Source: Nocardia transvalensis NBRC 15921 (GTDB taxonomy: Bacteria > Actinomycetota > Actinomycetes > Mycobacteriales > Mycobacteriaceae). From it: a stretch of DNA of 64,000 bases. This document shows, one piece after another, positions 10,600 to 18,052 of this stretch; the first letter of the stretch is position 1, and each line of letters begins with the position of its first letter. The stretch is from assembly GCF_000308875.1 (NCBI RefSeq), contig NZ_BAGL01000055.1, forward strand, positions 186,001-250,000. The letters run 5' to 3'. The notes under the pieces were generated by a model that worked only from the letters and a program-made list of their open reading frames with translations, had not been told where the DNA came from and searched no databases. The position numbers and the translations under genes were made by a program.

Positions 10600-11439
10600 G
10601 TGAACGGAATACTCACCGGCCGGGTCGCCGTCGTCACCGGCGCCAGCCGCGGCATCGGCAAGGGCATCGCACTGGAGCTGGGCGCGGCGGGCGCGACCGT
10701 GTACGTCACGGGCCGCACCGCCACGCCGGGGAAGCTGCCGGGCACGATCACCGAGACCGCGGCGGAGATCGACGCGCTCGGCGGCGCCGGGGTGCCGTTC
10801 GCCTGCGACCATCGCGACGACGCCGCGGTCCTCGAACTGTTCGCGACGATCCGGGCCGATCAGGGCCGCCTCGACGTCCTGGTCAACAACGTCTACAACG
10901 CCCCGGCGTCGTCGCGCTGGCTGGGCAAGCCGTTCTGGGAGGTGCCGCCCGAGGCATGGGACGAGAGCTTCGACATCGGCGTGCGATCCCATTACGTGGC
11001 AAGCCATTTCGCGGCGCCGCTGCTGATGGAGTCCCGCGGGCTCATCGTCAGCGTCTCCTCCCCGGGCGCGGAGCACTACACCCACAACGCCACCTACGGC
11101 GTCGCGAAGGCGGCCGTCGACCGCCTCACCGCCGACATGGCCCACGATCTCGCCGAAACCGGCGTCACCGCGGTCTCGATCTGGCCGGGCATCGTGAATA
11201 CCGAACTGCTGCAACTGGTTCCGCCCGGCCCCGACGGCCGCCGCCTGATCACCCTGCCCGGCGAGGGCACCTTCGATCTGAACGACGCCGAGACTCCCCG
11301 CTTCCCGGGCCGGGCCGTGGTGGCCCTGGCCGCCGACGACGATCGCCGCGCCCGCACGGGAAAGGCGTGGCGCGTAGCGGATCTGGCCGACGCCTACGGT
11401 TTCACCGACATCGACGGACGCGTCCCGCGGGTCGGCTGA
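10600..11439 (+). CDS. Short-chain dehydrogenase/reductase
   Basis: A 279-residue classical SDR: cofactor motif TGASRGIG (about residues 13-20), an NNV segment at about 97-99 in place of the usual NNAG, catalytic Ser in SVSSPG, and YGVAKAA giving the YxxxK pair (about 167-171). It resembles the DHRS1-like branch. TGR after the second strand suggests NADP(H). The GTG at 10600 lies directly before the Rossmann strand. The KstR-like box upstream suggests, but does not prove, a role in steroid or sterol-side-chain metabolism. Confidence 0.85.
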   Translation: MNGILTGRVAVVTGASRGIGKGIALELGAAGATVYVTGRTATPGKLPGTITETAAEIDALGGAGVPFACDHRDDAAVLELFATIRADQGRLDVLVNNVYNAPASSRWLGKPFWEVPPEAWDESFDIGVRSHYVASHFAAPLLMESRGLIVSVSSPGAEHYTHNATYGVAKAAVDRLTADMAHDLAETGVTAVSIWPGIVNTELLQLVPPGPDGRRLITLPGEGTFDLNDAETPRFPGRAVVALAADDDRRARTGKAWRVADLADAYGFTDIDGRVPRVG

Positions 11440-11485
11440 CCCTCCGAGCGTCTACGGTCCGACACGCTCGAACCTCTTGCGTCCG

Positions 11486-11504
11486 GTATATCGTAAGTTA
11501 TATC
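11486..11504. promoter_or_regulatory. Probable PadR operator (GTATATC-GTAA-GTTATATC)
   Basis: Two TATATC half-sites four bases apart, an AT-rich island in GC-rich DNA, directly upstream of the padR-like gene and overlapping its promoter. PadR-family regulators commonly bind such ATAT-containing repeats in their own promoters, so autoregulation is likely. Inference from position and composition. Confidence 0.5.
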
Positions 11505-11506
11505 TT
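11501..11506 (+). promoter_or_regulatory. -10 box (TATCTT), leaderless start
   Basis: TATCTT ends 6 nt before the ATG at 11513 and overlaps the presumed PadR operator, so the repressor would block its own leaderless transcript. Confidence 0.45.
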
Positions 11507-11512
11507 CGAAAG

Positions 11513-12073
11513 ATGAATCCACGGCGGTTCGCCGAATTCGGCGGATTCGGCCCCGGACCGGGAAGGTTCTTCGGTCCCGGGGAGCTTCGCCTCGCCCTGC
11601 TCGCCCTGCTGGACGAGCAGCCCGGCCACGGGTACGACCTCATGTCGCGCCTGGAGGATCGCTGCGGCGGGGCGTACCGTCCCAGCGCCGGGGCGGTCTA
11701 TCCGACGTTGCAGCAACTCGAGGACGAGGGGCTCGCCACCGTCGAAACCGACAGCGGCAGAAAGGTCTTCCACCTCTCCGCCGCCGGCCGCGACGAGATT
11801 CGCGAGCACGAGGCACAGCTCGAACGCATCTGGGCGCGGGCCACGCGACGCGGCGAATGGGGCATGTTCCGCGACCCCGACGCCGCCGAGATCCTCGGTC
11901 CCGCACTGCGTTTGTTCAAGACCGCCGCCGCCACCATCGCCCATGCGCACGGCGACCCGACGGTCGTCGAGCAGGTGCGCGACATCATCGTCGCCGCCAC
12001 CCGAGAGATCGAGGACGTCGACGCCGACGCGCCTCGGCACCCCCGCCGGCGACGCCGCCGGCCCCGCGAGTGA
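11513..12073 (+). CDS. PadR-family transcriptional regulator (YqjI-like)
   Basis: A 186-residue winged-helix repressor. After a Gly/Pro/Phe-rich N-terminus (EFGGFGPGPGRFFGPGE) comes the PadR core LALLALLDEQPGHGYDLMSRLE, then PSAGAVYPTLQQLEDEGL, the recognition helix, and the wing VETDSGRKVFHLSAAGRDEI. The C-terminal Vir-like helical dimerisation region follows and ends in a basic RRRRRRPRE tail. In E. coli, YqjI is a metal-responsive PadR protein controlling the ferric reductase YqjH; here the next gene is a YqjH-type protein, so the same pairing is likely. The ATG at 11513 is chosen over one 36 nt upstream because the -10 box would lie inside the longer version. Confidence 0.85.
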   Translation: MNPRRFAEFGGFGPGPGRFFGPGELRLALLALLDEQPGHGYDLMSRLEDRCGGAYRPSAGAVYPTLQQLEDEGLATVETDSGRKVFHLSAAGRDEIREHEAQLERIWARATRRGEWGMFRDPDAAEILGPALRLFKTAAATIAHAHGDPTVVEQVRDIIVAATREIEDVDADAPRHPRRRRRRPRE

Positions 12074-12109
12074 ACACCGTTCCGGTTCCGAACGATCCGA
12101 GGTATTCCC

Positions 12110-12904
12110 ATGACACCGAATCCGCAATCGTCCTCGCCTCGCACCGACACCCGCCAGACCGCATCGCCACCGCCCGCCCGCGGCCCCCGGGGCCTGCGCG
12201 CCATGATCATGGATCGGTTCCTCGCCGCCGGCACCATCGTGGAGACCGAGCCGATCGCCGCCCGGATGAAGCGGGTGCGCATCGGCGGCCCCGCCCTCGA
12301 GCGCCTGGACTACACGCCCGGACAACAGGTTCGGCTCCTCACCGGGATCGACGGCCGCATGGGTGACCCGCGCACGTATTCCGTCTGGCAGGCCGACCGG
12401 GCCGCCGGCTTCCTCGACCTGTGCGTGATGGACCACGGCGACGGGCCCGGTTCGCGCTGGGGCCGGGCCGCCGAGGCGGGCCAGGAGGCCCGGTTCCGGG
12501 GCCCCACAGGCACATTCACCCTGCGCGAGGGCGCGCCCTACCATCTGTTCGCCGGGGAGGAGACGGCCGCGGTCGCCTTCGGCGCGATGCTGCGCGCGGT
12601 GCCGGAGGGCACCCCGGTCTACGGCGCCGTCGAAACCGCCACCGAGGCGGACCGCTTGCCGCTCCCCCGCGCCGACGAGCTGTCCCACCCGCTGCGCGGC
12701 GACGCGTCGGCGGCCGCCTCGGAGATCCTGCTGGCCGCCGTCCGCGCACTCGACCTGCCCGACGCCCCGGGCATCGCGTACCTCGGCGGCGAGGCGCGGA
12801 CGATCCAGCTGATCCGCAAGCACCTGGTCCAGGACCGGGGCTGGCCGCGCCGCGCGGTGCTGACCAAGCCGTTCTGGACCCCTGGAAAGCGCGGGCTCGA
12901 GTAG
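12110..12904 (+). CDS. Siderophore-interacting protein / ferric-chelate reductase (YqjH-like)
   Basis: A 264-residue SIP-family flavoprotein, expected to release iron from ferric siderophores with NAD(P)H. The FAD-binding barrel runs to about residue 130, with DPRTYSVWQAD (the RxYS flavin motif) and MDHGDGPGSRWGRAAEAGQEARFRGPTGTF. The SIP C-terminal domain follows with YHLFAGEETAAVAFGAMLRAVP and YLGGEARTIQLIRKHLVQDRGWPRRAVLTKPFWTPG, a typical family end. It follows the PadR gene by 36 nt and is probably under its control. Confidence 0.9.
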   Translation: MTPNPQSSSPRTDTRQTASPPPARGPRGLRAMIMDRFLAAGTIVETEPIAARMKRVRIGGPALERLDYTPGQQVRLLTGIDGRMGDPRTYSVWQADRAAGFLDLCVMDHGDGPGSRWGRAAEAGQEARFRGPTGTFTLREGAPYHLFAGEETAAVAFGAMLRAVPEGTPVYGAVETATEADRLPLPRADELSHPLRGDASAAASEILLAAVRALDLPDAPGIAYLGGEARTIQLIRKHLVQDRGWPRRAVLTKPFWTPGKRGLE

Positions 12905-12920
12905 CGGCTCGCCCGGCGGT

Positions 12921-12926
12921 TACGCT
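12921..12926 (+). promoter_or_regulatory. -10 box (TACGCT), leaderless start
   Basis: TACGCT ends 6 nt before the ATG at 12933, indicating that the hydrolase gene has its own leaderless transcript. Confidence 0.45.
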
Positions 12927-12932
12927 GCTGCC

Positions 12933-13853
12933 ATGACCGCCGACGAGTTGTTCCTGGAGCCGACCATCGGCAAACCCGCCGACAAGATCGGGTACTTCGC
13001 GACCCGGGCGGGTTTCGACCGGTTCGCCGCCGCGTATCGCGACGGCCTCGCGACCCTGCCCGTCCCGGACGAGACAGCCGCGGCGACAACCACATTCGGT
13101 CCCGTGCGCGGCTACCGGTTCGGTGACGGCGACGGGATCCCGCTCGTGCTGCTGTCGGGCAGGCAGGCGTCCACACCGATGTGGCGGGCGAATCTACCGG
13201 GCCTGGTCCCCGGCCGCACGGTGTGGTCGATCGACAGCATCGGCGAACCGGGGGCGAGCAGCCAGCACCGCCCCCTCACCGGCGCGGCGGATCAGGCGGC
13301 ATGGGTGGACGAGGCGCTCGCCGGGCTCGGGATCGAGCGGGCGCACCTGTTCGGCGTCAGCATCGGCGGCTGGCTGGCCACCCAGGTCGCGATCCACCGG
13401 CCCGGCCGCGCGGCCTCGGTGACACTGCTCGATCCGGCGAACACCTTCGCGCCCCTGACCTGGAAGATGATCGTCGTCTCGCTGGGCAGCGTGATCCCGG
13501 GCCTGCCGATGGCGGTCCGGCACCGGTTGCTCGGCTGGATCTCCGGCGGCGCCCGCAGCGACGACTCCGTGCCGGAGGGCCGCCTGATCGCCTCGGCCAT
13601 GCGGGATTTCAGCTCCGCGCAGCCGGCGCCCGCGCGGCCCACCGAGGCCGAACTCGCGGCCATCGACCTCCCGGTCCTCGCGATCATCGCCGGTCGCAGC
13701 ATCGTGCACGACGCCGAGCGGGCCGCCGCGGCCGCCCGCCGGATCCCCGGCGCCCGGGTCGAACTCTGGCCGGACGCCTCCCACGCCGTCAACGGCGAGT
13801 TCCCGGACCGGATCGCCGAGCGCTTCACCGAATTCGCCGCGGGCATCGATTAG
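12933..13853 (+). CDS. Alpha/beta hydrolase (serine esterase type)
   Basis: A 306-residue alpha/beta hydrolase with nucleophile elbow GVSIGG (Ser at about residue 143) and a C-terminal His in WPDASHAVNGEFPDRIAERF. After strand 3 the sequence is LLSGRQASTPMWRANLPGL, where an HG motif would normally be, and the middle cap contains hydrophobic helices. This resembles uncharacterised actinobacterial hydrolases; substrate unknown. It ends 9 nt before the convergent LysR gene. Confidence 0.78.
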   Translation: MTADELFLEPTIGKPADKIGYFATRAGFDRFAAAYRDGLATLPVPDETAAATTTFGPVRGYRFGDGDGIPLVLLSGRQASTPMWRANLPGLVPGRTVWSIDSIGEPGASSQHRPLTGAADQAAWVDEALAGLGIERAHLFGVSIGGWLATQVAIHRPGRAASVTLLDPANTFAPLTWKMIVVSLGSVIPGLPMAVRHRLLGWISGGARSDDSVPEGRLIASAMRDFSSAQPAPARPTEAELAAIDLPVLAIIAGRSIVHDAERAAAAARRIPGARVELWPDASHAVNGEFPDRIAERFTEFAAGID

Positions 13854-13862
13854 CGCCGGGGC

Positions 13863-14696
13863 TCAGGCGATCTCGAGAAACCGCTGCACCGAGCGCGACG
13901 GCGCGGGTTTGGTGCGCCAGATCAGGTAGATGCGCGACGGCGGTACATCCGCCACATCGACATAGGCGACACCCGGATGCGGGGCGCGGGTGCGCGCGAG
14001 TTCGGGGACGCCGCCGATCCCCCGGCCCGCCGCCACCAGCTCGATCCATTCGTCGAAATTCGTGCAGGCGACGACCTCGCGCGCGGGATCCGGTTCCGCC
14101 CAGGAGGTTTCGTCGATGGTCCCCGATACGGTGTTGACCACCAAGGGGTATCCCGCCAGATCCTGCCAGCGCAGGCCGGTCGCCCGTGCCAGCGGCGACG
14201 AGATGGACACCGCCAGCACCCGGCGCTCGGTGCCGATCGTGCGCGCCGCCATCGTCTTCGGCAGCCGGATGTCCTTGCGGTACAGCGCGATATCGATGGA
14301 TCCGGAGGCCAGGGCGGCGATCGGGTCGTCGACGCGGTGGATCTCGACGTGGCCGCCGACGGATTCGAAACGCGTCCGCGCCGCGGCGAACCAGGCGTCG
14401 GGCAGCAGCCACGCGAATCCCACCGCCACCCCGGACCGCAATTGCAGATCGGCGACCACCCCGTCCAGGTCGGCGAGGATGCGGCGGGCGTGGGCCAGGA
14501 ATTCCTCGCCCTCCCCGGTCAGGTCGAACCGGCGCGGCGTGCGGTCGACCAGGCGGCAGTCGAGAATGCGCTCCAACTGCTGGATCGTGCGGGTCAGCGA
14601 CGGTTGTGCCAGGTGCAGCCGGTGCGCGGCGCGGGTGTAGTTCCGCTCCTCGCACAGCGCGGCGAACGCCCGCAGATGCCGCAGCTCCAGATCCAT
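13863..14696 (-). CDS. LysR-family transcriptional regulator
   Basis: A 277-residue LTTR. The N-terminal HTH reads MDLELRHLRAFAALCEERNYTRAAHRLHLAQPSLTRTIQQLERILDC, and the effector domain begins around residue 90. The ATG at 14696 gives the standard LTTR N-terminus and has TACGCT 6 nt upstream; the frame is open a further 213 nt, but that is non-homologous. It is divergent from the YbfB-type MFS gene 69 nt away, which is probably its target. Effector unknown. Confidence 0.88.
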   Translation of the reverse strand: MDLELRHLRAFAALCEERNYTRAAHRLHLAQPSLTRTIQQLERILDCRLVDRTPRRFDLTGEGEEFLAHARRILADLDGVVADLQLRSGVAVGFAWLLPDAWFAAARTRFESVGGHVEIHRVDDPIAALASGSIDIALYRKDIRLPKTMAARTIGTERRVLAVSISSPLARATGLRWQDLAGYPLVVNTVSGTIDETSWAEPDPAREVVACTNFDEWIELVAAGRGIGGVPELARTRAPHPGVAYVDVADVPPSRIYLIWRTKPAPSRSVQRFLEIA

Positions 14697-14702
14697 ACGT
14701 CC

Positions 14703-14708
14703 AGCGTA
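14703..14708 (-). promoter_or_regulatory. -10 box (TACGCT on minus strand), leaderless start of LysR gene
   Basis: Read on the minus strand, TACGCT ends 6 nt before the LysR ATG at 14696. Confidence 0.45.
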
Positions 14709-14752
14709 TACATGGTGCGCAGAAAGCATTTCACCGGATGGAGCGCGAATCC

Positions 14753-14758
14753 TATCGT
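14753..14758 (+). promoter_or_regulatory. -10 box (TATCGT), leaderless start of MFS gene
   Basis: TATCGT ends 7 nt before the GTG at 14766 and supports that start. Confidence 0.45.
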
Positions 14759-14765
14759 CGATACG

Positions 14766-15881
14766 GTGACCATCGCAGCACCTCGACAGCAGAGCCTGGC
14801 CCCCGCGCTGGCGGCGGCGGCCGGACTCGCGGCCGCCATGGGGATCGGCCGCTTCGCCTATACGCCGCTCATGCCGGTGATGATCGATGCCGGACGGCTC
14901 GACGCGCACGCGGGCGCGATCGTCGCCGCGGCCAACTACGCGGGGTACCTCGTGGGGGCGGTGGTGCTGGCGCGGCGTCCGGAATGGAACGGCCGCAACA
15001 CCTTCCGGTCGGCGGCGGGCGTTCTCGTGGCGAGCGAGCTGCTCATGGCCTGGCCCGCGCCGGTCGCGGCGCCGGTGATCCTACGGTTCCTCGCCGGGGC
15101 CGCCAGCGCGGTGGTGTTCATCGGCTGCGCGGGGATCGCGGCGCGGCACGAGAATCGCCGGCGGGCGGCCGGGATCGCGTTCTCGGGCGTCGGGTGCGGG
15201 ATCGCGCTCACCGGGCTGCTGGCGCTGGCGGCCCGGCCGGTGGTGTCGTGGCAGGTGATGTGGCTGGGCGCGGCCGCGCTCACCGCGCTGCTGCTGGCGC
15301 CGGCGCTGCGGCTCGATATCGTCGCGGGCGTTCGCGCCGCGGCCACGGCGGCCCGCTCGGGGCGCGCCTGGCGGGCGTTGCGCGTCTCGTATTTCCTGGA
15401 GGGGCTCGGCTATATCGTCATCGGGACGTTTCTGGTGGCGGCGGTGGGGACGCCGGGGCACGAGTCGCTGGGGACGGCGGTGTGGGTGGTCGTCGGCGTG
15501 GCGGGCGCTCCCGCGACCGTGCTGTGGGGCGTCGCCGCGCGGCGCTGGTCGCCGGTGACCGCGCTCACGGTCGCGCTGCTCCTGCAAGTGGTGTCGGCGC
15601 TGCTGCCGGTCTTCTCGACGGGTGTGGTCCCGGCGATCGCGTCGGCGGCGCTGTTCGGTGCGACGTTCATGGGGATCACGATGCTGGCCATCGAGATCGG
15701 CGGCGATATCGCCGGACCGGCGGCCGCGGCGACACTCACGGCCGGGTACGGATTCGGTCAGATGCTGGGCCCGGTGCTCGTCGCACCGGTGCTGGGGTCG
15801 AGTTATGCGGCGGCGTTCGGTATCGCCGCCGCGGTACTGGCGGCCGCCGCCGTGGCGATGCTGCCGGTCAGGCGAATTTGA
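14766..15881 (+). CDS. MFS transporter, YbfB/YjiJ family
   Basis: A 371-residue membrane protein with about 12 hydrophobic segments. The opening AAAAGLAAAMGIGRFAYTPLMPVMI is the characteristic GxGRFAYTPLLP motif of the YbfB/YjiJ branch of the major facilitator superfamily. Substrates are unknown in general. The GTG at 14766 gives a short N-terminal tail before helix 1; the frame is open far upstream but runs antisense through lysR. Divergent from the LysR gene, its likely regulator. Its 3' end overlaps the 3' end of secG by 14 nt. Confidence 0.85.
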   Translation: MTIAAPRQQSLAPALAAAAGLAAAMGIGRFAYTPLMPVMIDAGRLDAHAGAIVAAANYAGYLVGAVVLARRPEWNGRNTFRSAAGVLVASELLMAWPAPVAAPVILRFLAGAASAVVFIGCAGIAARHENRRRAAGIAFSGVGCGIALTGLLALAARPVVSWQVMWLGAAALTALLLAPALRLDIVAGVRAAATAARSGRAWRALRVSYFLEGLGYIVIGTFLVAAVGTPGHESLGTAVWVVVGVAGAPATVLWGVAARRWSPVTALTVALLLQVVSALLPVFSTGVVPAIASAALFGATFMGITMLAIEIGGDIAGPAAAATLTAGYGFGQMLGPVLVAPVLGSSYAAAFGIAAAVLAAAAVAMLPVRRI

Positions 15882-16101
15882 TCTCGAAGCCGATGCCGAT
15901 GATGGAGATCAGCCAGACGACGCCGAGGAAGATGGTGATGCGGTCGAGATTCTTCTCCACCACGGTCGAACCCGACAGGCTCGACTGCACACCGCCGCCG
16001 AACAGGCTGGACAGGCCTCCGCCCTTCGCGCGATGCAGCAGCACCAGCAGCACCAGCAGGATGCTGGTGATGATCAGGAGGATATCCAGGAACATGCGCA
16101 T
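15868..16101 (-). CDS. secG: Preprotein translocase subunit SecG
   Basis: A 77-residue protein with two transmembrane helices (about residues 3-22 and 54-72) flanking the conserved loop HRAKGGGLSSLFGGGVQSSLSGSTVVEKNLDRIT, diagnostic of SecG. It assists SecYE in protein export. In mycobacteria and corynebacteria it lies next to the tpi end of gap-pgk-tpi (with ppc in some species); here 12 kb separate it from tpiA. The start is the first ATG of MRMFLDILL; a second ATG lies two codons downstream. Confidence 0.95.
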   Translation of the reverse strand: MRMFLDILLIITSILLVLLVLLHRAKGGGLSSLFGGGVQSSLSGSTVVEKNLDRITIFLGVVWLISIIGIGFEIKFA

Positions 16102-16153
16102 GGCCGACAGTTTATGCGGTCGCCACCGGAGCTCGCGCACAGGCCGTCGATGA

Positions 16154-17764
16154 TCAACTTCGGCGCCATCCGCGCACCGGTTGCACGGCCACCAGATGCC
16201 GGGTGCGGGCCTCGCCCACGACGAACTCCTCGATGCGCTGTTCGGCGAGCCGGTCCTGGGCGGTGAGCCGCACCTGGTGCTGGCGGATGTGCTCCTGCCA
16301 GGATCGCACCACGAACGCCTCCACATAGCGGTCGGCGACGCCGACGTCCCGGTAGAGCCGCCATTCCATCGCGCCCGTGCGCTGACGAGACCGGCCGACC
16401 CGGGCCATCGCGGCGGTGAAGTCGGCGGCCGTGTCGTCCGGGACGTGGTACGTGACGAGAATGAGAACCGGGCCGTCGTCGGGGTCGGGCTGAAAATCCA
16501 GCACCGGCTCCGGCCAGTACGACGCCGGCGTGGTATCGATCGTGGTGACCTTGATCGGGAGTACGACCGTGCTGATCGCGCACAGCGCCAGCAGGGCCGT
16601 CGCCGCGAGCAGCGCGGTCACCGTGCCGAACGCCCCGGCGACCAGGCCCCACGCCAGCGAGCCGAGCGCCTGCCCGCCCATGAACACCAGCTGATACACC
16701 GACATGCCGCGCGCCCGCACCCAGGACGACAGCAGCAGCTGCATGGTCGCGTTCAGGGTCGACATCGAGTTCATCCACGCGAATCCGCCGAGGACCAGGC
16801 ACAGCAGCACGATCGGCAGGCTGGAGACGACGGCCGCGGCCAGGGTCGCGACGCCGAACAGCACCGACGCCACGGCGAGCAGCCGCGTCGGGCTGAGCAC
16901 GCGGCGCAGGCGCGACAGCTGGGTCGCGCCGAGCACCGCGCCCACGCCCAGCGCGCCGAGCAGCAGACCGTATCCGGAGGAGCCGAGACCCAGCCGCGCG
17001 TGCGCGACCACCGGCAGCAGCGCCCACAGCGCGCTGCCCGGCGCGATGAACAGCAGCGACCGCAACAGGACCCGCCGTATCGCGGGCGCGGCGCGGATGA
17101 AGCGCAGCCCGGCCGCCAGCGCGGCGATCGGCCGCTCGGCGGGCAGGTCCTGCTCGTCGGACGGGCGGCGCCACCAGATCAGCACCGCCACGATTCCGGC
17201 GAACGACGCGGCGTTCAGCCCGAACACCAGCGTCGGCCCCGCCAGCGACACCAGCGCTCCCGCGATCGCCGGGCCCACCGCGCGGCCGACGTTGAAACCC
17301 ATGCTGCCCAGCGCCGCCGCGGCGGGAATCTGGTTGCGCGGCACCAGTTCCGGCTGAATCGCCTGCCAGGCGGGGGCGGTGAGCGCCTGGCCGACACCGA
17401 GGATGAACAGCAGTGTCAGCAGCAGCGGCGGGGTGATGTGGCCGGTCGAGGTCACGATCGCCAGCACCGCCGCGGTGACCGCCATCGCCGTCTGCGCGCC
17501 GAGCAGCAGCCGGCGCCGATCGACGAGATCGGCCAGCACGCCCGAGGGCACCGCCAGCAGCATCACCGGCAGCGTCGTCGCCGTCTGCACCAGCGACACC
17601 AGCGTGGCCGCGTTCGGCTCGCCGACCAGCAGCCACTGCGCGCCGACCGTCTGCATCCAGGTCCCCAGATTCGACACCAGCTGGGCGATCCAGAGCGCAC
17701 GGAAGATCCGCGACGCCAGCGGCGACCAGGTCGACACCGGCAGTTCGGTGCTGGAGGTGATCAC
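16154..17764 (-). CDS. MFS exporter, enterobactin-exporter-like (MFS_3), with C-terminal soluble domain
   Basis: A 536-residue protein with about 12 membrane segments (about residues 20-405). It includes FRALWIAQLVSNLGTWMQTVGAQWLL and SGVLADLVDRRRLLLGAQ, typical of the MFS_3 group. A soluble C-terminal region (about 430-536: LILVTYHVPDDTAADFTAAMARVGRSRQRTGAMEWRLYRDVG) looks like an antibiotic-monooxygenase/ABM-type domain, known in this subgroup. The GTG at 17764 is preferred, with TAAGCT 8 nt upstream; the frame is open to a GTG at 17830. It is divergent from the putative zincophore operon and might assist metallophore export, but its own -10 would lie about 60 nt from the Zur-type box, so shared control is uncertain. 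Confidence 0.82.
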   Translation of the reverse strand: MITSSTELPVSTWSPLASRIFRALWIAQLVSNLGTWMQTVGAQWLLVGEPNAATLVSLVQTATTLPVMLLAVPSGVLADLVDRRRLLLGAQTAMAVTAAVLAIVTSTGHITPPLLLTLLFILGVGQALTAPAWQAIQPELVPRNQIPAAAALGSMGFNVGRAVGPAIAGALVSLAGPTLVFGLNAASFAGIVAVLIWWRRPSDEQDLPAERPIAALAAGLRFIRAAPAIRRVLLRSLLFIAPGSALWALLPVVAHARLGLGSSGYGLLLGALGVGAVLGATQLSRLRRVLSPTRLLAVASVLFGVATLAAAVVSSLPIVLLCLVLGGFAWMNSMSTLNATMQLLLSSWVRARGMSVYQLVFMGGQALGSLAWGLVAGAFGTVTALLAATALLALCAISTVVLPIKVTTIDTTPASYWPEPVLDFQPDPDDGPVLILVTYHVPDDTAADFTAAMARVGRSRQRTGAMEWRLYRDVGVADRYVEAFVVRSWQEHIRQHQVRLTAQDRLAEQRIEEFVVGEARTRHLVAVQPVRGWRRS

Positions 17765-17836
17765 AAACCGCCAGCTTAACGTTGTGGGAATCCCCCTTCG
17801 CCGACCTCGGTGGGCCAGATCACGAATCACCCACTA

Positions 17837-17864
17837 TTGACAATGATTGTCATTAGCTTAAAGT
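17837..17864 (+). promoter_or_regulatory. Promoter of the zincophore operon (TTGACA-N16-TAAAGT)
   Basis: A consensus -35 TTGACA (17837-17842), a 16-nt spacer and a TANNNT -10, TAAAGT (17859-17864). Transcription would start about 17871, exactly at an ATG. The Zur-type palindrome covers the -35 and much of the spacer, so a bound repressor would exclude RNA polymerase. It is the best-formed promoter I saw in the window. Confidence 0.7.
17838..17852. promoter_or_regulatory. Zur-type box, perfect 7-1-7 palindrome TGACAATGATTGTCA
   Basis: TGACAAT-G-ATTGTCA is an exact inverted repeat with a single central base. It agrees with the TGANAATGATTNTCA form of actinobacterial Zur boxes (Streptomyces/Amycolatopsis). 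It does not resemble the IdeR/DmdR iron box (TTAGGTTAGGCTAACCTAA). Fur-family boxes overlap in form, so an iron-responsive Fur cannot be excluded from sequence alone. Its position over the -35 implies repression when metal is plentiful. Confidence 0.7.
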
Positions 17865-17870
17865 GATCAC

Positions 17871-17996
17871 ATGCGTTCGCTCCGGGTGGGGATACATTTC
17901 GCCGCAATACTCTTCGCCGCCTCTGCCACGGAATGCCCTGCGCCGCAGTCACGCTCGCGGGCCGATCGGTTCGTGTCATCGATGCCGGGGAGCTGA
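17871..17996 (+). CDS. Candidate leaderless 41-aa leader ORF of the zincophore operon
   Basis: An ATG lies 6 nt after the TAAAGT -10, so translation could begin on the first nucleotide of the transcript. The 41 codons give MRSLRVGIHFAAILFAASATEC and a polar Arg/Ser-rich tail ending SSMPGS. The N-terminus is basic then hydrophobic, like a short signal peptide or membrane anchor. It ends 56 nt before the SbnB-like gene, which has its own SD, and is in a different frame. No homology is recognised. It could be a small protein, a regulatory leader, or an untranslated 5' region that is open by chance. Confidence 0.4.
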   Translation: MRSLRVGIHFAAILFAASATECPAPQSRSRADRFVSSMPGS

Positions 17997-18052
17997 GGGG
18001 CCTCGATCCGCCACTGGGACAGCGCAAGCCGTCATTCGACCGAGGAAACGAC

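Noticed and set aside
17838..17852. IdeR/DmdR iron box
   Set aside because: The palindrome lacks the TTAGGTTAG half-site; its 7-1-7 TGA...TCA form fits Zur/Fur-family boxes.
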